From contig NZ_JOAK01000002.1 of NCBI RefSeq assembly GCF_000720455.1, positions 62,001 through 126,000 on the forward strand: a stretch of 64,000 nucleotides of DNA, in the 5' to 3' direction. Within the stretch, counting starts at the first letter, position 1. The number at the start of each line of letters is the position of its first letter. Positions 17,420 through 26,602 of the stretch are shown here, piece by piece. The stretch is from Streptomyces virginiae (GTDB lineage: Bacteria > Actinomycetota > Actinomycetes > Streptomycetales > Streptomycetaceae). The translations under genes were made by a program, and so were the position numbers. The notes beneath the pieces were generated by a model, which did not search any database, was not told the origin of the DNA, and saw only the letters and a program-made list of their open reading frames with translations.

Positions 17420-17962
17420 CTACTTCTTGCCGCCGCCGAGGATCTGGCCCAGGAGGTCGCCGAGCCCGCCGCCCGCGCCGGCGGCGCCGGGGGCCCCGCC
17501 CGCCGGTGCACCGGCCCCCGGCGGGGCGCCCGGGGCCCTGCCGGCGGCGGCACGCTTGGCGAACACGGCCAGCAGGACCGGGATCAGCATCTCGATGACC
17601 CGGCTGACGGTGGCCGCGGGGATGCCGGTCTTCTTCGAGACGGCGTTGGCGACGGGCCGGCTCAGCTTGGCCAGCACCCCGGCCATCATTGCGCCGCTCA
17701 GCAGCCCGCCGAGACCGCCGCCGAGGGTGGACACGCCCTCCAGCGGGGGCTCGGCGACCTCGGCGAAGGCCTGGCGCACCTCCGCGCCGTCCTCGTCGTC
17801 GGCACCGGCCTTCTGCTGGAGACCGCCGGTCATCGCGCCGACCGTGGTGGCGACCGTGTCGCGTGCGCCGGCGGTGTCCGTGCCGAGCAGCGAGGCGATC
17901 TCGTTCAGCCTGTCGTCGCCGAGCTCGCCCAGCACGTCGTCCTGGAATGAAGATTCGCTCAT
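17420..17962 (-). CDS. DUF937-domain protein
   Basis: A 180-residue protein from the ATG at 17962. The N-terminal 130 residues follow the DUF937 pattern: DVLGELGDDRLNEIASLLGT, ALP-like helices (TTVGAMTGGLQQKA), then GLLSGAMMAGVLAKLSRPVA and a hydrophobic helix IEMLIPVLLAVFAKRAA. The C-terminus is a low-complexity Gly/Ala/Pro stretch ending GGLGDLLGQILGGGKK. No enzymatic motif is present and the function of the family is not established. It stands alone. Confidence 0.85.
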   Translation of the reverse strand: MSESSFQDDVLGELGDDRLNEIASLLGTDTAGARDTVATTVGAMTGGLQQKAGADDEDGAEVRQAFAEVAEPPLEGVSTLGGGLGGLLSGAMMAGVLAKLSRPVANAVSKKTGIPAATVSRVIEMLIPVLLAVFAKRAAAGRAPGAPPGAGAPAGGAPGAAGAGGGLGDLLGQILGGGKK

Positions 17963-18227
17963 GCCTGAAACGCTACTTCTGTGCCGATTCACCGGCACTT
18001 CGGGTAGGCGTTGGGTAACGGAAACGTAAATCTGCGACTCCGGATGCAACCCTCCCGGGGGGCCGTGGGTCGTATGTTGCGTCGGCACTTCCGGGGAGGG
18101 ATCTGGGGGGATCGGGAAGTCCGACGAGGGAGGGGTAACCGTGAGGGGGTCCGGCCGTGAGGCGGGACCCCCTTCGCGCTGTCCACAGGCCTGACGGGAT
18201 GTCGGCCCCGCCCGGTAGCTTCGGGTC

Positions 18228-20483
18228 ATGGCAACGGACGGGGCACCTGCGGCGGTGCAACTGGCGGTGGTCGAGGGCGTGCTCGAGCGCATCACCTACG
18301 CCAACGAGGACAGCGGCTACACGGTCGCCCGCGTCGACACCGGCCGCGGCAGCGGCGACCTGCTCACCGTGGTCGGCTCCCTGCTCGGGGCGCAGCCCGG
18401 CGAATCGCTGCGCATGGAGGGCCGCTGGGGCTCCCACCCGCAGTACGGCAGGCAGTTCAGCGTGGAGAACTACCGCACGGTCCTGCCCGCCACCATCCAG
18501 GGCATCCGGCGCTATCTCGGCTCCGGCCTGATCAAGGGCATCGGCCCGAAGATCGCCGACCGGATCGTGGAGCACTTCGGCACCGACACGCTCGATGTGA
18601 TCGAGGCCGAGCCGAAGCGGCTGATCGAGGTGCCCGGGCTCGGCCCCAAGCGGACGAAGCTGATCGGGGCGGCCTGGGAGGAACAGAAGGCCATCAAGGA
18701 GGTGATGGTCTTCCTGCAGGGCGTCGGCGTCTCCACCTCCATCGCGGTGCGCATCTACAAGAAGTACGCCGACGCCTCCATCTCCGTCGTCAGGAACCAG
18801 CCCTACCGGCTCGCCGCCGACGTGTGGGGCATCGGCTTCCTCACCGCCGACCGCATCGCGCAGGCCGTCGGGATCCCGCACGACAGCCCCGAGCGGGTGA
18901 AGGCCGGGCTGCAGTACGCCCTGTCCCAGTCCACCGACCAGGGCCACTGCTTCCTGCCCGAGGAGAAGCTCATCGCCGACGGCGTCAAACTGCTCCAGGT
19001 CGACACCGGGCTGGTGATCGAGTGCCTGGCCGAACTGGCCGCCGATCCGGAAGGCGTCGTACGGGAGTCCGTGCCGGATCCGCAGGGCGGGCCCGATCCG
19101 CTGACCGCCGTGTACCTGGTGCCCTTCCACCGGGCCGAGCTGTCCCTGGTCGGGCAGGTGCGCCGGCTGCTGAACGCCGAGGACGACCGGATGCCGTCCT
19201 TCCAGGACGTGGACTGGGACAAGGCCCTCGGCTGGCTCGCCGGGCGTACGGGGGCCGCGCTCGCCCCCGAGCAGCGGGACGCGGTCAAACTGGCGCTGAC
19301 CCGCCGGGTCGCGGTCCTCACCGGCGGCCCCGGCTGCGGCAAGTCCTTCACCGTGCGCTCCATCGTCGAGCTGGCCCGGGCCAAGAAGGCCAAGGTGGTG
19401 CTGGCCGCGCCCACCGGCCGGGCGGCGAAGCGGCTCTCGGAACTCACCGGGGCCGAGGCCTCCACGGTGCACCGGCTGCTGGAGCTCAAACCGGGCGGGG
19501 ACGCGGCGTACGACCGGGACCGGCCGCTGGACGCCGACCTGGTCGTGGTCGACGAGGCCTCGATGCTGGACCTGCTGCTGGCCAACAAGCTGGTCAAGGC
19601 CGTGGCGCCGGGTGCCCACCTGCTGCTGGTGGGGGACGTGGACCAGCTGCCCTCGGTCGGCGCCGGGGAGGTGCTGCGGGACCTGCTCGCGGAGGGCGGC
19701 CCGGTGCCCGCGGTGCGCCTCACCCGGATCTTCCGGCAGGCCCAGCAGTCCGGCGTGGTCACCAACGCGCACCGGATCAACACCGGCGTCCAGCCCATCA
19801 CCGACGGGCTGCCGGACTTCTTCCTCTTCCCCGAGGAGGACACCGAGGCGGCGGGCGTGCTGGCCGTGGACGTGGCGGCCCGCAGGATCCCGGCCCGGTT
19901 CGGCCTCGACCCGAGACGGGACGTCCAGGTGCTCGCCCCCATGCACCGGGGCCCGGCGGGCGCGGGCAACCTCAACGGGCTGCTCCAGCAGGCGATGACG
20001 CCGGCCCGGCCGAACCTGCCGGAGAAGCGGTTCGGCGGCCGGGTCTTCCGGGTGGGCGACAAGGTCACCCAGATCCGCAACAACTACGACAAGGGCGCGA
20101 ACGGCGTCTTCAACGGCACCGTCGGCGTCGTCATCGGCCTGGACGCGGACGAACAGCGCCTGACCGTGCGGACGGAGGAGGACGAGGAGATCGCCTACGA
20201 GTTCTCCGAGCTCGACGAACTGGCCCACGCCTACGCCGTCACCATCCACCGCTCCCAGGGGAGTGAATATCCCGCGGTGGTGATCCCGGTCACCACCGGC
20301 GCTTGGATGATGCTCCAGCGCAATCTGCTCTACACGGCGGTGACCAGGGCGAAGAAACTGGTCGTCCTCGTCGGGTCCCGGAAAGCCCTCGGGCAGGCGG
20401 TGCGTACCGTTTCCGCAGGCAGGAGGTACACGGCGGTCGCGCCACGGCTGTCCGGACGGATACCGGTGGGAAACATCACCTAG
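18228..20483 (+). CDS. recD2: RecD2-type ATP-dependent DNA helicase (SF1B)
   Basis: A 751-residue helicase with the RecD2 order: N-terminal OB-like region, helix-hairpin-helix repeats (GLIKGIGPKIADRIVEHFG and LIEVPGLGPKRTKLI), then the motor with Walker A TGGPGCGKS near residue 364, Q-motif LAPEQRDAV, Walker B VVVDEASMLD near 440, DVDQLPSVG, and C-terminal VTIHRSQGSEYPAVV and YTAVTRAKKLVVLVG. It unwinds DNA 5' to 3' without RecBC. No recBC genes adjoin it. The citrate synthase gene follows in the same direction after 182 bp with its own regulatory region. Confidence 0.93.
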   Translation: MATDGAPAAVQLAVVEGVLERITYANEDSGYTVARVDTGRGSGDLLTVVGSLLGAQPGESLRMEGRWGSHPQYGRQFSVENYRTVLPATIQGIRRYLGSGLIKGIGPKIADRIVEHFGTDTLDVIEAEPKRLIEVPGLGPKRTKLIGAAWEEQKAIKEVMVFLQGVGVSTSIAVRIYKKYADASISVVRNQPYRLAADVWGIGFLTADRIAQAVGIPHDSPERVKAGLQYALSQSTDQGHCFLPEEKLIADGVKLLQVDTGLVIECLAELAADPEGVVRESVPDPQGGPDPLTAVYLVPFHRAELSLVGQVRRLLNAEDDRMPSFQDVDWDKALGWLAGRTGAALAPEQRDAVKLALTRRVAVLTGGPGCGKSFTVRSIVELARAKKAKVVLAAPTGRAAKRLSELTGAEASTVHRLLELKPGGDAAYDRDRPLDADLVVVDEASMLDLLLANKLVKAVAPGAHLLLVGDVDQLPSVGAGEVLRDLLAEGGPVPAVRLTRIFRQAQQSGVVTNAHRINTGVQPITDGLPDFFLFPEEDTEAAGVLAVDVAARRIPARFGLDPRRDVQVLAPMHRGPAGAGNLNGLLQQAMTPARPNLPEKRFGGRVFRVGDKVTQIRNNYDKGANGVFNGTVGVVIGLDADEQRLTVRTEEDEEIAYEFSELDELAHAYAVTIHRSQGSEYPAVVIPVTTGAWMMLQRNLLYTAVTRAKKLVVLVGSRKALGQAVRTVSAGRRYTAVAPRLSGRIPVGNIT

Positions 20484-20495
20484 ATGATCGATCAT
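20484..20495. promoter_or_regulatory. 12-bp perfect palindrome directly after the recD2 stop
   Basis: ATGATCGATCAT begins at the base after the recD2 stop codon and lies 170 bp before citrate synthase. It is AT-rich in a GC-rich setting. It could be an operator for the citrate synthase gene; nothing in the sequence identifies the protein. Confidence 0.4.
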
Positions 20496-20541
20496 TTGGG
20501 GTTCCCGCCACCGTGCGGAGGGGGCAGGATGAGCAGGTTGG

Positions 20542-20556
20542 CGGCACTCAGTGCCG
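20542..20556. promoter_or_regulatory. 15-bp palindrome upstream of citrate synthase
   Basis: CGGCACT-C-AGTGCCG is a perfect seven-base inverted repeat about a central C, 110 bp before the citrate synthase start. It could act as an operator in DNA or a short hairpin in the leader. Confidence 0.4.
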
Positions 20557-20665
20557 TCAGAAAGACCAAAGGCCGACCCCGAGTGCACTCTCCTGCGCCA
20601 AATGGGGGAAGGTAGAGGCAGTCAGGGCACCTCGAAGAAGAGGCACTACGTCGGTGAGGGATGAC

Positions 20666-21955
20666 GTGAGCGACAACTCTGTAGTACTCCGGTACGCGGA
20701 CGGCGAATACACCTACCCGGTGGTTGAGAGCACCGTCGGCGACCAGGGCTTCGACATCTCGAAGCTGCGGGCCCAGACCGGGCTCGTCACGCTGGACAGT
20801 GGCTACGGCAACACCGCCGCCTACAAGTCCGCGATCACCTACCTCGACGGTGAGCAGGGCATCCTGCGTTACCGCGGCTACCCGATCGAGCAGCTGGCGG
20901 AGCGCTCGACCTTCATCGAGGTCGCCTACCTGCTGATCAACGGTGAGCTGCCGACCGTCGACCAGCTCGCGTCGTTCCGCAACGAGATCACCCAGCACAC
21001 GCTGCTGCACGAGGACGTCAAGCGCTTCTACGACGGCTTCCCGCGCGACGCCCACCCGATGGCCATGCTGTCCTCGGTGGTCAGCGCGCTGTCGACGTTC
21101 TACCAGGACAGCCACAACCCCTTCGACGAGACGCAGCGCAACCTCTCGACGATCCGGCTGCTGGCCAAGCTCCCGACGATCGCGGCCTACGCGTACAAGA
21201 AGTCGGTCGGCCACCCGGTGGTCTACCCGCGCAACGACCTCGGCTACGTCGAGAACTTCCTGCGCATGACCTTCTCCGTGCCGGCCCAGGAGTACGACCT
21301 GGACCCGGTCGTCGTCTCCGCGCTCGACAAGCTGCTGATCCTGCACGCGGACCACGAGCAGAACTGCTCGACCTCCACCGTGCGTCTGGTCGGTTCCTCG
21401 CAGGCGAACATGTTCGCCTCGATCTCCGCCGGCATCTCGGCCCTGTGGGGCCCGCTGCACGGTGGCGCCAACCAGTCCGTCCTCGAGATGCTGGAAGGCA
21501 TCAAGAACGACGGCGGCGACGTCGACGCCTTCATCCGCAAGGTGAAGAACAAGGAAGACGGCGTCCGCCTCATGGGCTTCGGACACCGCGTCTACAAGAG
21601 CTTCGACCCCCGGGCGAAGATCATCAAGGCGGCGGCGCACGACGTCCTCTCGGCGCTCGGCAAGAGCGACGAGCTGCTCGACATCGCGCTCAAGCTGGAG
21701 GAGCACGCGCTCGCCGACGAGTACTTCGTCTCGCGCAACCTCTACCCGAACGTGGACTTCTACACCGGTCTGATCTACCGGGCCATGGGCTTCCCGACCG
21801 AGATGTTCACCGTGCTCTTCGCGCTCGGCCGCCTTCCCGGCTGGATCGCCCAGTGGCACGAGATGATCAAGGAGCCGGGTTCCCGCATCGGCCGCCCGCG
21901 CCAGATCTACACGGGCGAGGTCCTGCGCGACTTCGTTCCGGTCGAGGCCCGCTGA
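20666..21955 (+). CDS. gltA: Citrate synthase
   Basis: A 429-residue type II citrate synthase, condensing oxaloacetate and acetyl-CoA at the entry of the TCA cycle. Catalytic regions are intact: HADHEQNCSTSTVR near 225, GPLHGGANQ near 263 and FGHRVYKSFDPRA near 302, plus the Arg-rich anion site near the C-terminus. The GTG at 20666 was preferred because GGTGAGGG ends five bases upstream and the resulting MSDNSVVLRY start matches the usual Streptomyces enzyme. It has its own promoter region with two palindromes, and a strong terminator follows. Confidence 0.96.
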   Translation: MSDNSVVLRYADGEYTYPVVESTVGDQGFDISKLRAQTGLVTLDSGYGNTAAYKSAITYLDGEQGILRYRGYPIEQLAERSTFIEVAYLLINGELPTVDQLASFRNEITQHTLLHEDVKRFYDGFPRDAHPMAMLSSVVSALSTFYQDSHNPFDETQRNLSTIRLLAKLPTIAAYAYKKSVGHPVVYPRNDLGYVENFLRMTFSVPAQEYDLDPVVVSALDKLLILHADHEQNCSTSTVRLVGSSQANMFASISAGISALWGPLHGGANQSVLEMLEGIKNDGGDVDAFIRKVKNKEDGVRLMGFGHRVYKSFDPRAKIIKAAAHDVLSALGKSDELLDIALKLEEHALADEYFVSRNLYPNVDFYTGLIYRAMGFPTEMFTVLFALGRLPGWIAQWHEMIKEPGSRIGRPRQIYTGEVLRDFVPVEAR

Positions 21956-22013
21956 CCCGAGGCTCTCCGGCGCCCCGCAGGACTGCGCGGCGCGACCGCA
22001 GGCACACGAGAAG

Positions 22014-22064
22014 CGCCCCGCCGTCGATCCCCCCACGGGTCGACGGTCGGGGCGTTTCCCTTTT
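22014..22064 (+). terminator. Intrinsic terminator of citrate synthase
   Basis: CGCCCCGCCGTCGA pairs with TCGACGGTCGGGGCG (one bulged base) and is followed by TTTCCCTTTT, an unusually clear T-rich tail for this genome. Confidence 0.85.
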
Positions 22065-22185
22065 CCCCCCGAAACGGATTCCCCCCACGGGACCCGGATC
22101 GGGGCGTCCTTGAGCCGGGACCCGTTCGGGTCGGGAGGGCCGCTCAAAGCCTCCCGCGGGCACGTGTCCCGGCCGGCGGATGCCG

Positions 22186-22230
22186 CGGAAAACCCCCAAG
22201 GTTTCCGTGGAACGTCCCCCAAGACGTTCC
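22186..22230. repeat. Two tandem hairpins with the same loop and different stems
   Basis: Hairpin A (22186-22207) pairs CGGAAA(A)CC with GGTTTCCG; hairpin B (22209-22230) pairs GGAACGTC with GACGTTCC. Both enclose CCCCCAAG. The stems differ in sequence but both pair, so structure seems to be what is kept. They lie 107 bp past the 3' end of the copper ATPase gene (on its strand) and after citrate synthase. Confidence 0.6.
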
Positions 22231-22336
22231 TGGCATCGCCCCATTAGACCTGTCGCGACCCCGGATGGTTACGTTGAGGTCACTGTGATCTGCGTCTCCC
22301 GTGAAGGAAGTGTGGGAACGATGCGAAGGCGATCCA

Positions 22337-24595
22337 CTAGCGGAAGGACCGCAACCGCAGGCTGTTGGTCACCACGAAGACCGAGGAGAAGGCCATCGCG
22401 GCCCCCGCGATCATCGGGTTGAGCAGGCCGGCCGCCGCGAGCGGGAGGGCGGCGACGTTGTAGCCGAAGGCCCAGAAGAGGTTGCCCTTGATGGTGGCCA
22501 GGGTCCGGCGGGAGAGCCGGATCGCGTCCGCCGCCACCCGCAGGTCGCCCCGTACGAGGGTCAGGTCGCCGGCCTCTATGGCGGCGTCGGTGCCGGTGCC
22601 CATGGCCAGCCCCAGGTCGGCCTGGGCCAGCGCGGCCGCGTCGTTGACCCCGTCGCCGACCATGGCGACCGTACGGCCCTCGGCCTGGAGGCGGCGTACG
22701 ACGTCCACCTTGTCCTGCGGGAGCACCTCGGCGATCACCTCGTCGATGCCCACCTCGCGGGCGACCGTCTCGGCGACGGCCCGGTTGTCGCCGGTCAGCA
22801 GCACCGGGGTCAGGCCCAGTTCCCGCAGCCGGGCGACCGCCTCGGCGCTGGTCTCCTTGACCGCGTCGGCCACGGTCAGGACCCCGCGTGCCGCGCCGTC
22901 CCACGCCACCAGCACGGCGGTGCCGCCCTCCGCCTCGGCGGCCGCCTTGGCCTGCGCCAGCCCGGCCGGCAGGGTGATCGACCAGTCCGCCAGCAGCTGC
23001 TCGCGGCCGACCAGCACGGCGTGCCCGTCGACCACGCCCTGGACGCCGAGACCGGCGAGGTTCTCGAAGCCCTCCGGCACGGGCAGGGCGCCCGCCCGGT
23101 CGGCGGCGGCCGTGGCCACGGCCCGGGCGATCGGGTGCTCCGAGGCGTGCTCCAGCGACCCCGCCAGGCGCAGCAGTTCGAGCTCGTCGACCCCCTCGGC
23201 GGCGACGACGCCGGCGAGGGTCATCCGGCCCGTGGTGACGGTGCCGGTCTTGTCGAGGACGACGGTGTCCACGCGGCGGGTGGACTCCAGCACCTCGGGG
23301 CCCTTGATCAGGATGCCGAGCTGCGCGCCGCGCCCGGTGCCGACCATCAGCGCGGTCGGGGTGGCCAGGCCCAGGGCGCACGGGCAGGCGATGATCAGGA
23401 CGGCGACGGCGGCGGTGAAGGCGGCCGTCGGGTCGTCGGTGACGAGCAGCCAGGTGATCCAGGTGCCGAGCGCGAGGACCAGGACGAGGGGTACGAAGAC
23501 CCCGGAGATCCGGTCGGCGAGGCGCTGGACCTCGGCCTTGCCGTTCTGCGCGTCCTCCACCAGCCTGGCCATCCGGGCGAGCTGGGTGTCGGCCCCGACC
23601 CTGGTGGCCTCGACGAGCAGGCGCCCGGAGGTGTTGACGGTGGCGCCGGTGACGGCGTCGCCGACGGACACCTCGACCGGGACGGATTCGCCGGTCAGCA
23701 TGGAGGCGTCCACGGCGGAACTGCCCTCGACGACCGTGCCGTCGGTGGCGATCTTCTCGCCGGGGCGGACGACGAAGCGGTCGCCGACGGTGAGCGCGGC
23801 CACCGGGATGCGCACCTCCTTGCCCGCGCGCAGGACGACGACGTCCTTGGCGCCCAGCTCCAGCAGGGCCTTGAGGGCCGCGCCCGCCTTCCGCTTGGAG
23901 CGGGCCTCCAGGTAGCGGCCGAGGAGGATGAAGGTGACGACCCCGGCCGCGACCTCCAGATAGATGGCGGTGGAGCCGTCCGTACGGGAAATGCTGAGGT
24001 CGAAGCCGTGCCGCATGCCGGGCATGCCCGCGTGGCCGAGGAACAGCGCCCACAGTGACCAGGCGAAGGCGGCGAGCGTGCCGACCGAGACCAGGGTGTC
24101 CATGGTGGCGGCGCCGTGCCGGGCGTTGGTCCAGGCGGCCTTGTGGAAGGGGAAGCCGCCCCAGACCACGACGGGCGCGGCGAGGGTCAGGGAGAGCCAC
24201 TGCCAGTTGTCGAACTGGAGGGAGGGGATCATCGCGAACAGGACGACGGGCAGGGCGAGCGCGGCGGAGACCAGCAGCCGCTGCCGCAGGGCCGAGAGCA
24301 CCGGGTCGGGAGCCGCGGGCGGCTCCTCCTGGCCGGCCGCCGGGGGCGCCGGGGCGGGCGGGGCGGGTTCCTCGGCGGTGTAGCCGGTCTTGACGACGGT
24401 CGCGATCAGGTCCGCGACCCGGACGCCGTCACCGTAGGAGACGTGGGCCTTCTCGGTGGCGTAGTTCACCGTGGCCTCGACGCCGTCCATCCGGTTGAGC
24501 TTCTTCTCGATGCGGGCCGCGCAGGAGGCGCAGGTCATCCCGCCGATCGAAAGTTCGACCGCCGTTATCGGTCCGTCGTGCACTGTGCTGGTCAT
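22337..24595 (-). CDS. copA: Copper-translocating P-type ATPase
   Basis: A 752-residue P1B-type ATPase that pumps Cu(I) out of the cytoplasm. From the ATG at 24595: one heavy-metal-associated domain with [10 protein letters not shown] (residues ~19-28), about eight membrane helices, the ion-site motif [12 protein letters not shown] near 405, phosphorylation site DKTGT near 450, HP motif SEHPIARAV, and hinge [10 protein letters not shown] near 647. CPC indicates Cu/Ag specificity. It follows the copper chaperone gene on the same strand, both downstream of a CsoR-like operator, so expression is probably induced by copper. Confidence 0.94.
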   Translation of the reverse strand: MTSTVHDGPITAVELSIGGMTCASCAARIEKKLNRMDGVEATVNYATEKAHVSYGDGVRVADLIATVVKTGYTAEEPAPPAPAPPAAGQEEPPAAPDPVLSALRQRLLVSAALALPVVLFAMIPSLQFDNWQWLSLTLAAPVVVWGGFPFHKAAWTNARHGAATMDTLVSVGTLAAFAWSLWALFLGHAGMPGMRHGFDLSISRTDGSTAIYLEVAAGVVTFILLGRYLEARSKRKAGAALKALLELGAKDVVVLRAGKEVRIPVAALTVGDRFVVRPGEKIATDGTVVEGSSAVDASMLTGESVPVEVSVGDAVTGATVNTSGRLLVEATRVGADTQLARMARLVEDAQNGKAEVQRLADRISGVFVPLVLVLALGTWITWLLVTDDPTAAFTAAVAVLIIACPCALGLATPTALMVGTGRGAQLGILIKGPEVLESTRRVDTVVLDKTGTVTTGRMTLAGVVAAEGVDELELLRLAGSLEHASEHPIARAVATAAADRAGALPVPEGFENLAGLGVQGVVDGHAVLVGREQLLADWSITLPAGLAQAKAAAEAEGGTAVLVAWDGAARGVLTVADAVKETSAEAVARLRELGLTPVLLTGDNRAVAETVAREVGIDEVIAEVLPQDKVDVVRRLQAEGRTVAMVGDGVNDAAALAQADLGLAMGTGTDAAIEAGDLTLVRGDLRVAADAIRLSRRTLATIKGNLFWAFGYNVAALPLAAAGLLNPMIAGAAMAFSSVFVVTNSLRLRSFR

Positions 24596-24711
24596 GTTCC
24601 GGCTCCAGGGGGATGGCCGGGCCGTACGGGTCCAGTATGAGCTGGCCGGCACGGCCCGGCGGGGTGCTGCGAAGTGCCGAGGGTTCTGCCGAAGGAGGGG
24701 GCGGGTGCCGC

Positions 24712-24945
24712 TCAGACCCGTCCGGCGAGCTCGTAGCCGGCCTCGTCCACGGCCGCGCGGACGTCCTCGTCGGCCAGCGGGGCGGCGGAGACCACGGTGA
24801 CCTCGCCGGACGAGGCGACGGCCTTGACCGAGGTGACGCCCGGCAGGGCGGCGATCTCGCCGGTCACCGCGCCCTCGCAGTGGCCGCAGGTCATGCCGGT
24901 CACCCGGTAGACGGTGGTGGTCTGGGTGTCCGTCTCGGCGGTCAT
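24712..24945 (-). CDS. copZ: Copper chaperone (CopZ-like HMA protein)
   Basis: A 77-residue ferredoxin-fold metallochaperone from the ATG at 24945, behind a strong GAAGAGGAGAA site. The Cu-binding motif is [11 protein letters not shown] near residues 17-27, with the ending DEAGYEL usual for CopZ. It would deliver Cu(I) to the adjacent P-type ATPase. There is a 116-bp spacer before the ATPase, and a CsoR-like operator 81 bp before this start. Confidence 0.92.
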   Translation of the reverse strand: MTAETDTQTTTVYRVTGMTCGHCEGAVTGEIAALPGVTSVKAVASSGEVTVVSAAPLADEDVRAAVDEAGYELAGRV

Positions 24946-25025
24946 GTCGTTCTCCTCTTCAGGGGTGTGTCCGGTCACCGGGAGGGGTGGCCGATGACTC
25001 CACCGTCCTCCCGACGATCCGAGAC

Positions 25026-25044
25026 TATACCCCTGGGGGGTATA
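25026..25044. promoter_or_regulatory. CsoR-type copper operator
   Basis: TATACCCC-TGG-GGGGTATA is a perfect inverted repeat, 81 bp before copZ. It fits the known CsoR site pattern TACCCC...GGGGTA. The csoR gene itself is not in this window. Confidence 0.82.
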
Positions 25045-25085
25045 AAGCGAGCATCGGCTCCCGGTCTTTTCGCGCGGCGGCGGGC

Positions 25086-25286
25086 TCAGTCCTCGCGGCG
25101 CCCCCGGTTGCCGGGCCGGCGGGCCACCCAGGCCCGGACCGTCTCGGCGTACCAGTACGGCTTGCCGCCCTCCACGTGGTCGGGCGGCGGAAGAAGGCCG
25201 TGCTTGCGGTAGGAGCGCACGGTGTCCGGCTGGACCCGGATGTGTGCGGCGATCTCCTTGTACGACCACAGCTGTCGGTCGCTCAT
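25086..25286 (-). CDS. Small helix-turn-helix DNA-binding protein (MerR-like/BldC-size)
   Basis: A 66-residue protein from ATG 25286 behind AGGAGGTG. It is a lone winged helix domain: LWSYKEIAAHIRVQPDTVRSY, then RKHGLLPPPD and a wing GGKPYWYAETVRAWVARRPG. This is the excisionase/MerR N-terminal HTH_17 type, similar in size to BldC-class proteins. There is no effector domain. Its stop lies 41 bp from the CsoR operator, upstream of the copper genes on the same strand. Its target is unknown; no integrase is nearby, so an excisionase role is not supported. Confidence 0.85.
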   Translation of the reverse strand: MSDRQLWSYKEIAAHIRVQPDTVRSYRKHGLLPPPDHVEGGKPYWYAETVRAWVARRPGNRGRRED

Positions 25287-25468
25287 TTCGGACACCTCCT
25301 GGTCCACGCCGCCGGGCCGGCCGGGTGGCCGTCGGGGGGATCCGGCGCGTGGACGCTGACGATCACTCGCGTTGTGCCCGGGGAACGACGCGGGACGAGG
25401 GCCCGGGAGGGGCTGTCGACCCCCTGTGACGGAAAACCCGCGTAACGCGGACATGCGTGACACGAAGG

Positions 25469-25500
25469 CGACCCCTGTGACCGGAGCGTCACAGGGGTCG
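25469..25500 (-). terminator. Terminator hairpin after the inositol dehydrogenase gene
   Basis: CGACCCCTGTGAC and GTCACAGGGGTCG form a perfect 13-bp stem around a six-base loop, 69 bp beyond the stop of the iolG-like gene on its strand. Confidence 0.75.
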
Positions 25501-25568
25501 TATGGGGAGAACGCGCGAGGGCCGTGAGACCGGCGAACGGCGGCTCGGCGTGCGGACACCCCTGCTGA

Positions 25569-26582
25569 TCAGCGGTACAGCGCCGGCCGCTCCGCGAGCT
25601 CCACCACGGTCCGCACGCCGCTGCGCGCGGCCGCGAGGCCCGCCTCGGAGACGGCGGCCGCCGCGTAGCCGTCCCACGCGTCGGGCCCCGCCACCCGGCC
25701 GCGCGCGGCGGCGGCCACCCAGCGCCGCAGCTGACGGTCGTAGGCGTCGGCGAAGCGCACCGTGAAGTCCTGGTCGATCGCGCCGCCCCACCGGCCCGCC
25801 GCCTGCACCACCATCGCGTGGCCGTCGCCGATCCGGGCACTGCCCGCCTCGCCGACCGCCTCGCACTGCACCTGGTAGCCGAAGCCGCAGTTGACGAAGA
25901 TCTCCACGTCGACGACGGCCCCTCCGGAGGTCTCCAGCAGCACCATCCGGGGATCGCTCAGCCCCTCGGGCGCGGCCGACGTCGGCCGCGGCGAGAGCAC
26001 CGTCACCGCGGTGATCTCCTGCCCCAGCAGCCAGCGGGCGGCGTCCACCTCGTGCACCACGGAGTCGCTGATCAGCATGTCGCTGGTGAAGAAGGACGGC
26101 GAGGAGGCGTTGCGGTGCCGGCAGTGCAGGAAGAGCGGACGGCCGATCCCGCCCGCGTCCAGCAGCTCCTTGAGCCGCTCGTACTCGGCGTCGTGGCGCC
26201 GCATGAACCCCACCTGCACCAGGCGCCGACCCAACCGCTGCTCGGCCTCCATGACGCGCAGCGCCCCCGCCGGCTCCGGGGTCAGCGGCTTCTCGCACAG
26301 CACCGGCAGCTCCCGCTCCAGGGCCTGCAGGATCGCTTCCTCGTGGGCGGGCCCGGGGGACGCGATCAGTACGGCCCGGACCCCGGGCGCGGCTATCGCA
26401 GCCGCCGGGTCGGTGTGCGCGCTCGCGCCGTCGAGGGCGCCCGCGACCTCCTTGACCCGGTCCCCGTCCGGATCGGCCACGGCCACCACCCGGGCCCCTC
26501 CGACGGTCCGCCCGAACCGGCGCACGTGGTCCGCGCCCATCTTCCCGGTGCCGATGACGGCGATGCCGAGCGTGCTGGTCAT
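25569..26582 (-). CDS. iolG: Gfo/Idh/MocA oxidoreductase, probable inositol 2-dehydrogenase
   Basis: A 337-residue NAD(P)-dependent dehydrogenase beginning at ATG 26582. The Rossmann motif is [16 protein letters not shown], the family signature is VLCEKPL near residue 100, and the second-domain catalytic region is [15 protein letters not shown] near 175-190. It would oxidise myo-inositol to scyllo-inosose, the first step of inositol catabolism. The role is inferred from being in an operon with an iolE-like gene (20-bp spacing) and divergent from iolC-iolB-iolD-mmsA. Confidence 0.87.
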   Translation of the reverse strand: MTSTLGIAVIGTGKMGADHVRRFGRTVGGARVVAVADPDGDRVKEVAGALDGASAHTDPAAAIAAPGVRAVLIASPGPAHEEAILQALERELPVLCEKPLTPEPAGALRVMEAEQRLGRRLVQVGFMRRHDAEYERLKELLDAGGIGRPLFLHCRHRNASSPSFFTSDMLISDSVVHEVDAARWLLGQEITAVTVLSPRPTSAAPEGLSDPRMVLLETSGGAVVDVEIFVNCGFGYQVQCEAVGEAGSARIGDGHAMVVQAAGRWGGAIDQDFTVRFADAYDRQLRRWVAAAARGRVAGPDAWDGYAAAAVSEAGLAAARSGVRTVVELAERPALYR

Positions 26583-26602
26583 GTCGTGTTCCCTCCGGAA
26601 TG

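Larger units (their letters stand above)
21956..22336. other. Gap of 381 bp between citrate synthase and the copper ATPase
   Basis: No gene is supported here. The gap holds the citrate synthase terminator (22014-22064), then GC-rich DNA with partial inverted repeats, then two tandem hairpins (22186-22230) described separately. The two flanking genes converge on it. Confidence 0.7.

Noticed and set aside
22321-22422. A GAAGGA site followed by ATG and a 33-codon frame at the right edge of the citrate synthase gap
   Set aside because: The product is Arg/Ser/Pro-rich and overlaps the ATPase gene antisense; no homology or structure supports it as a gene. It could be a vestige, but there is no evidence.
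25086-25286. The small HTH protein as an excisionase of a mobile element
   Set aside because: No integrase, replication or transfer gene is adjacent; the neighbours are copper and inositol metabolism genes.
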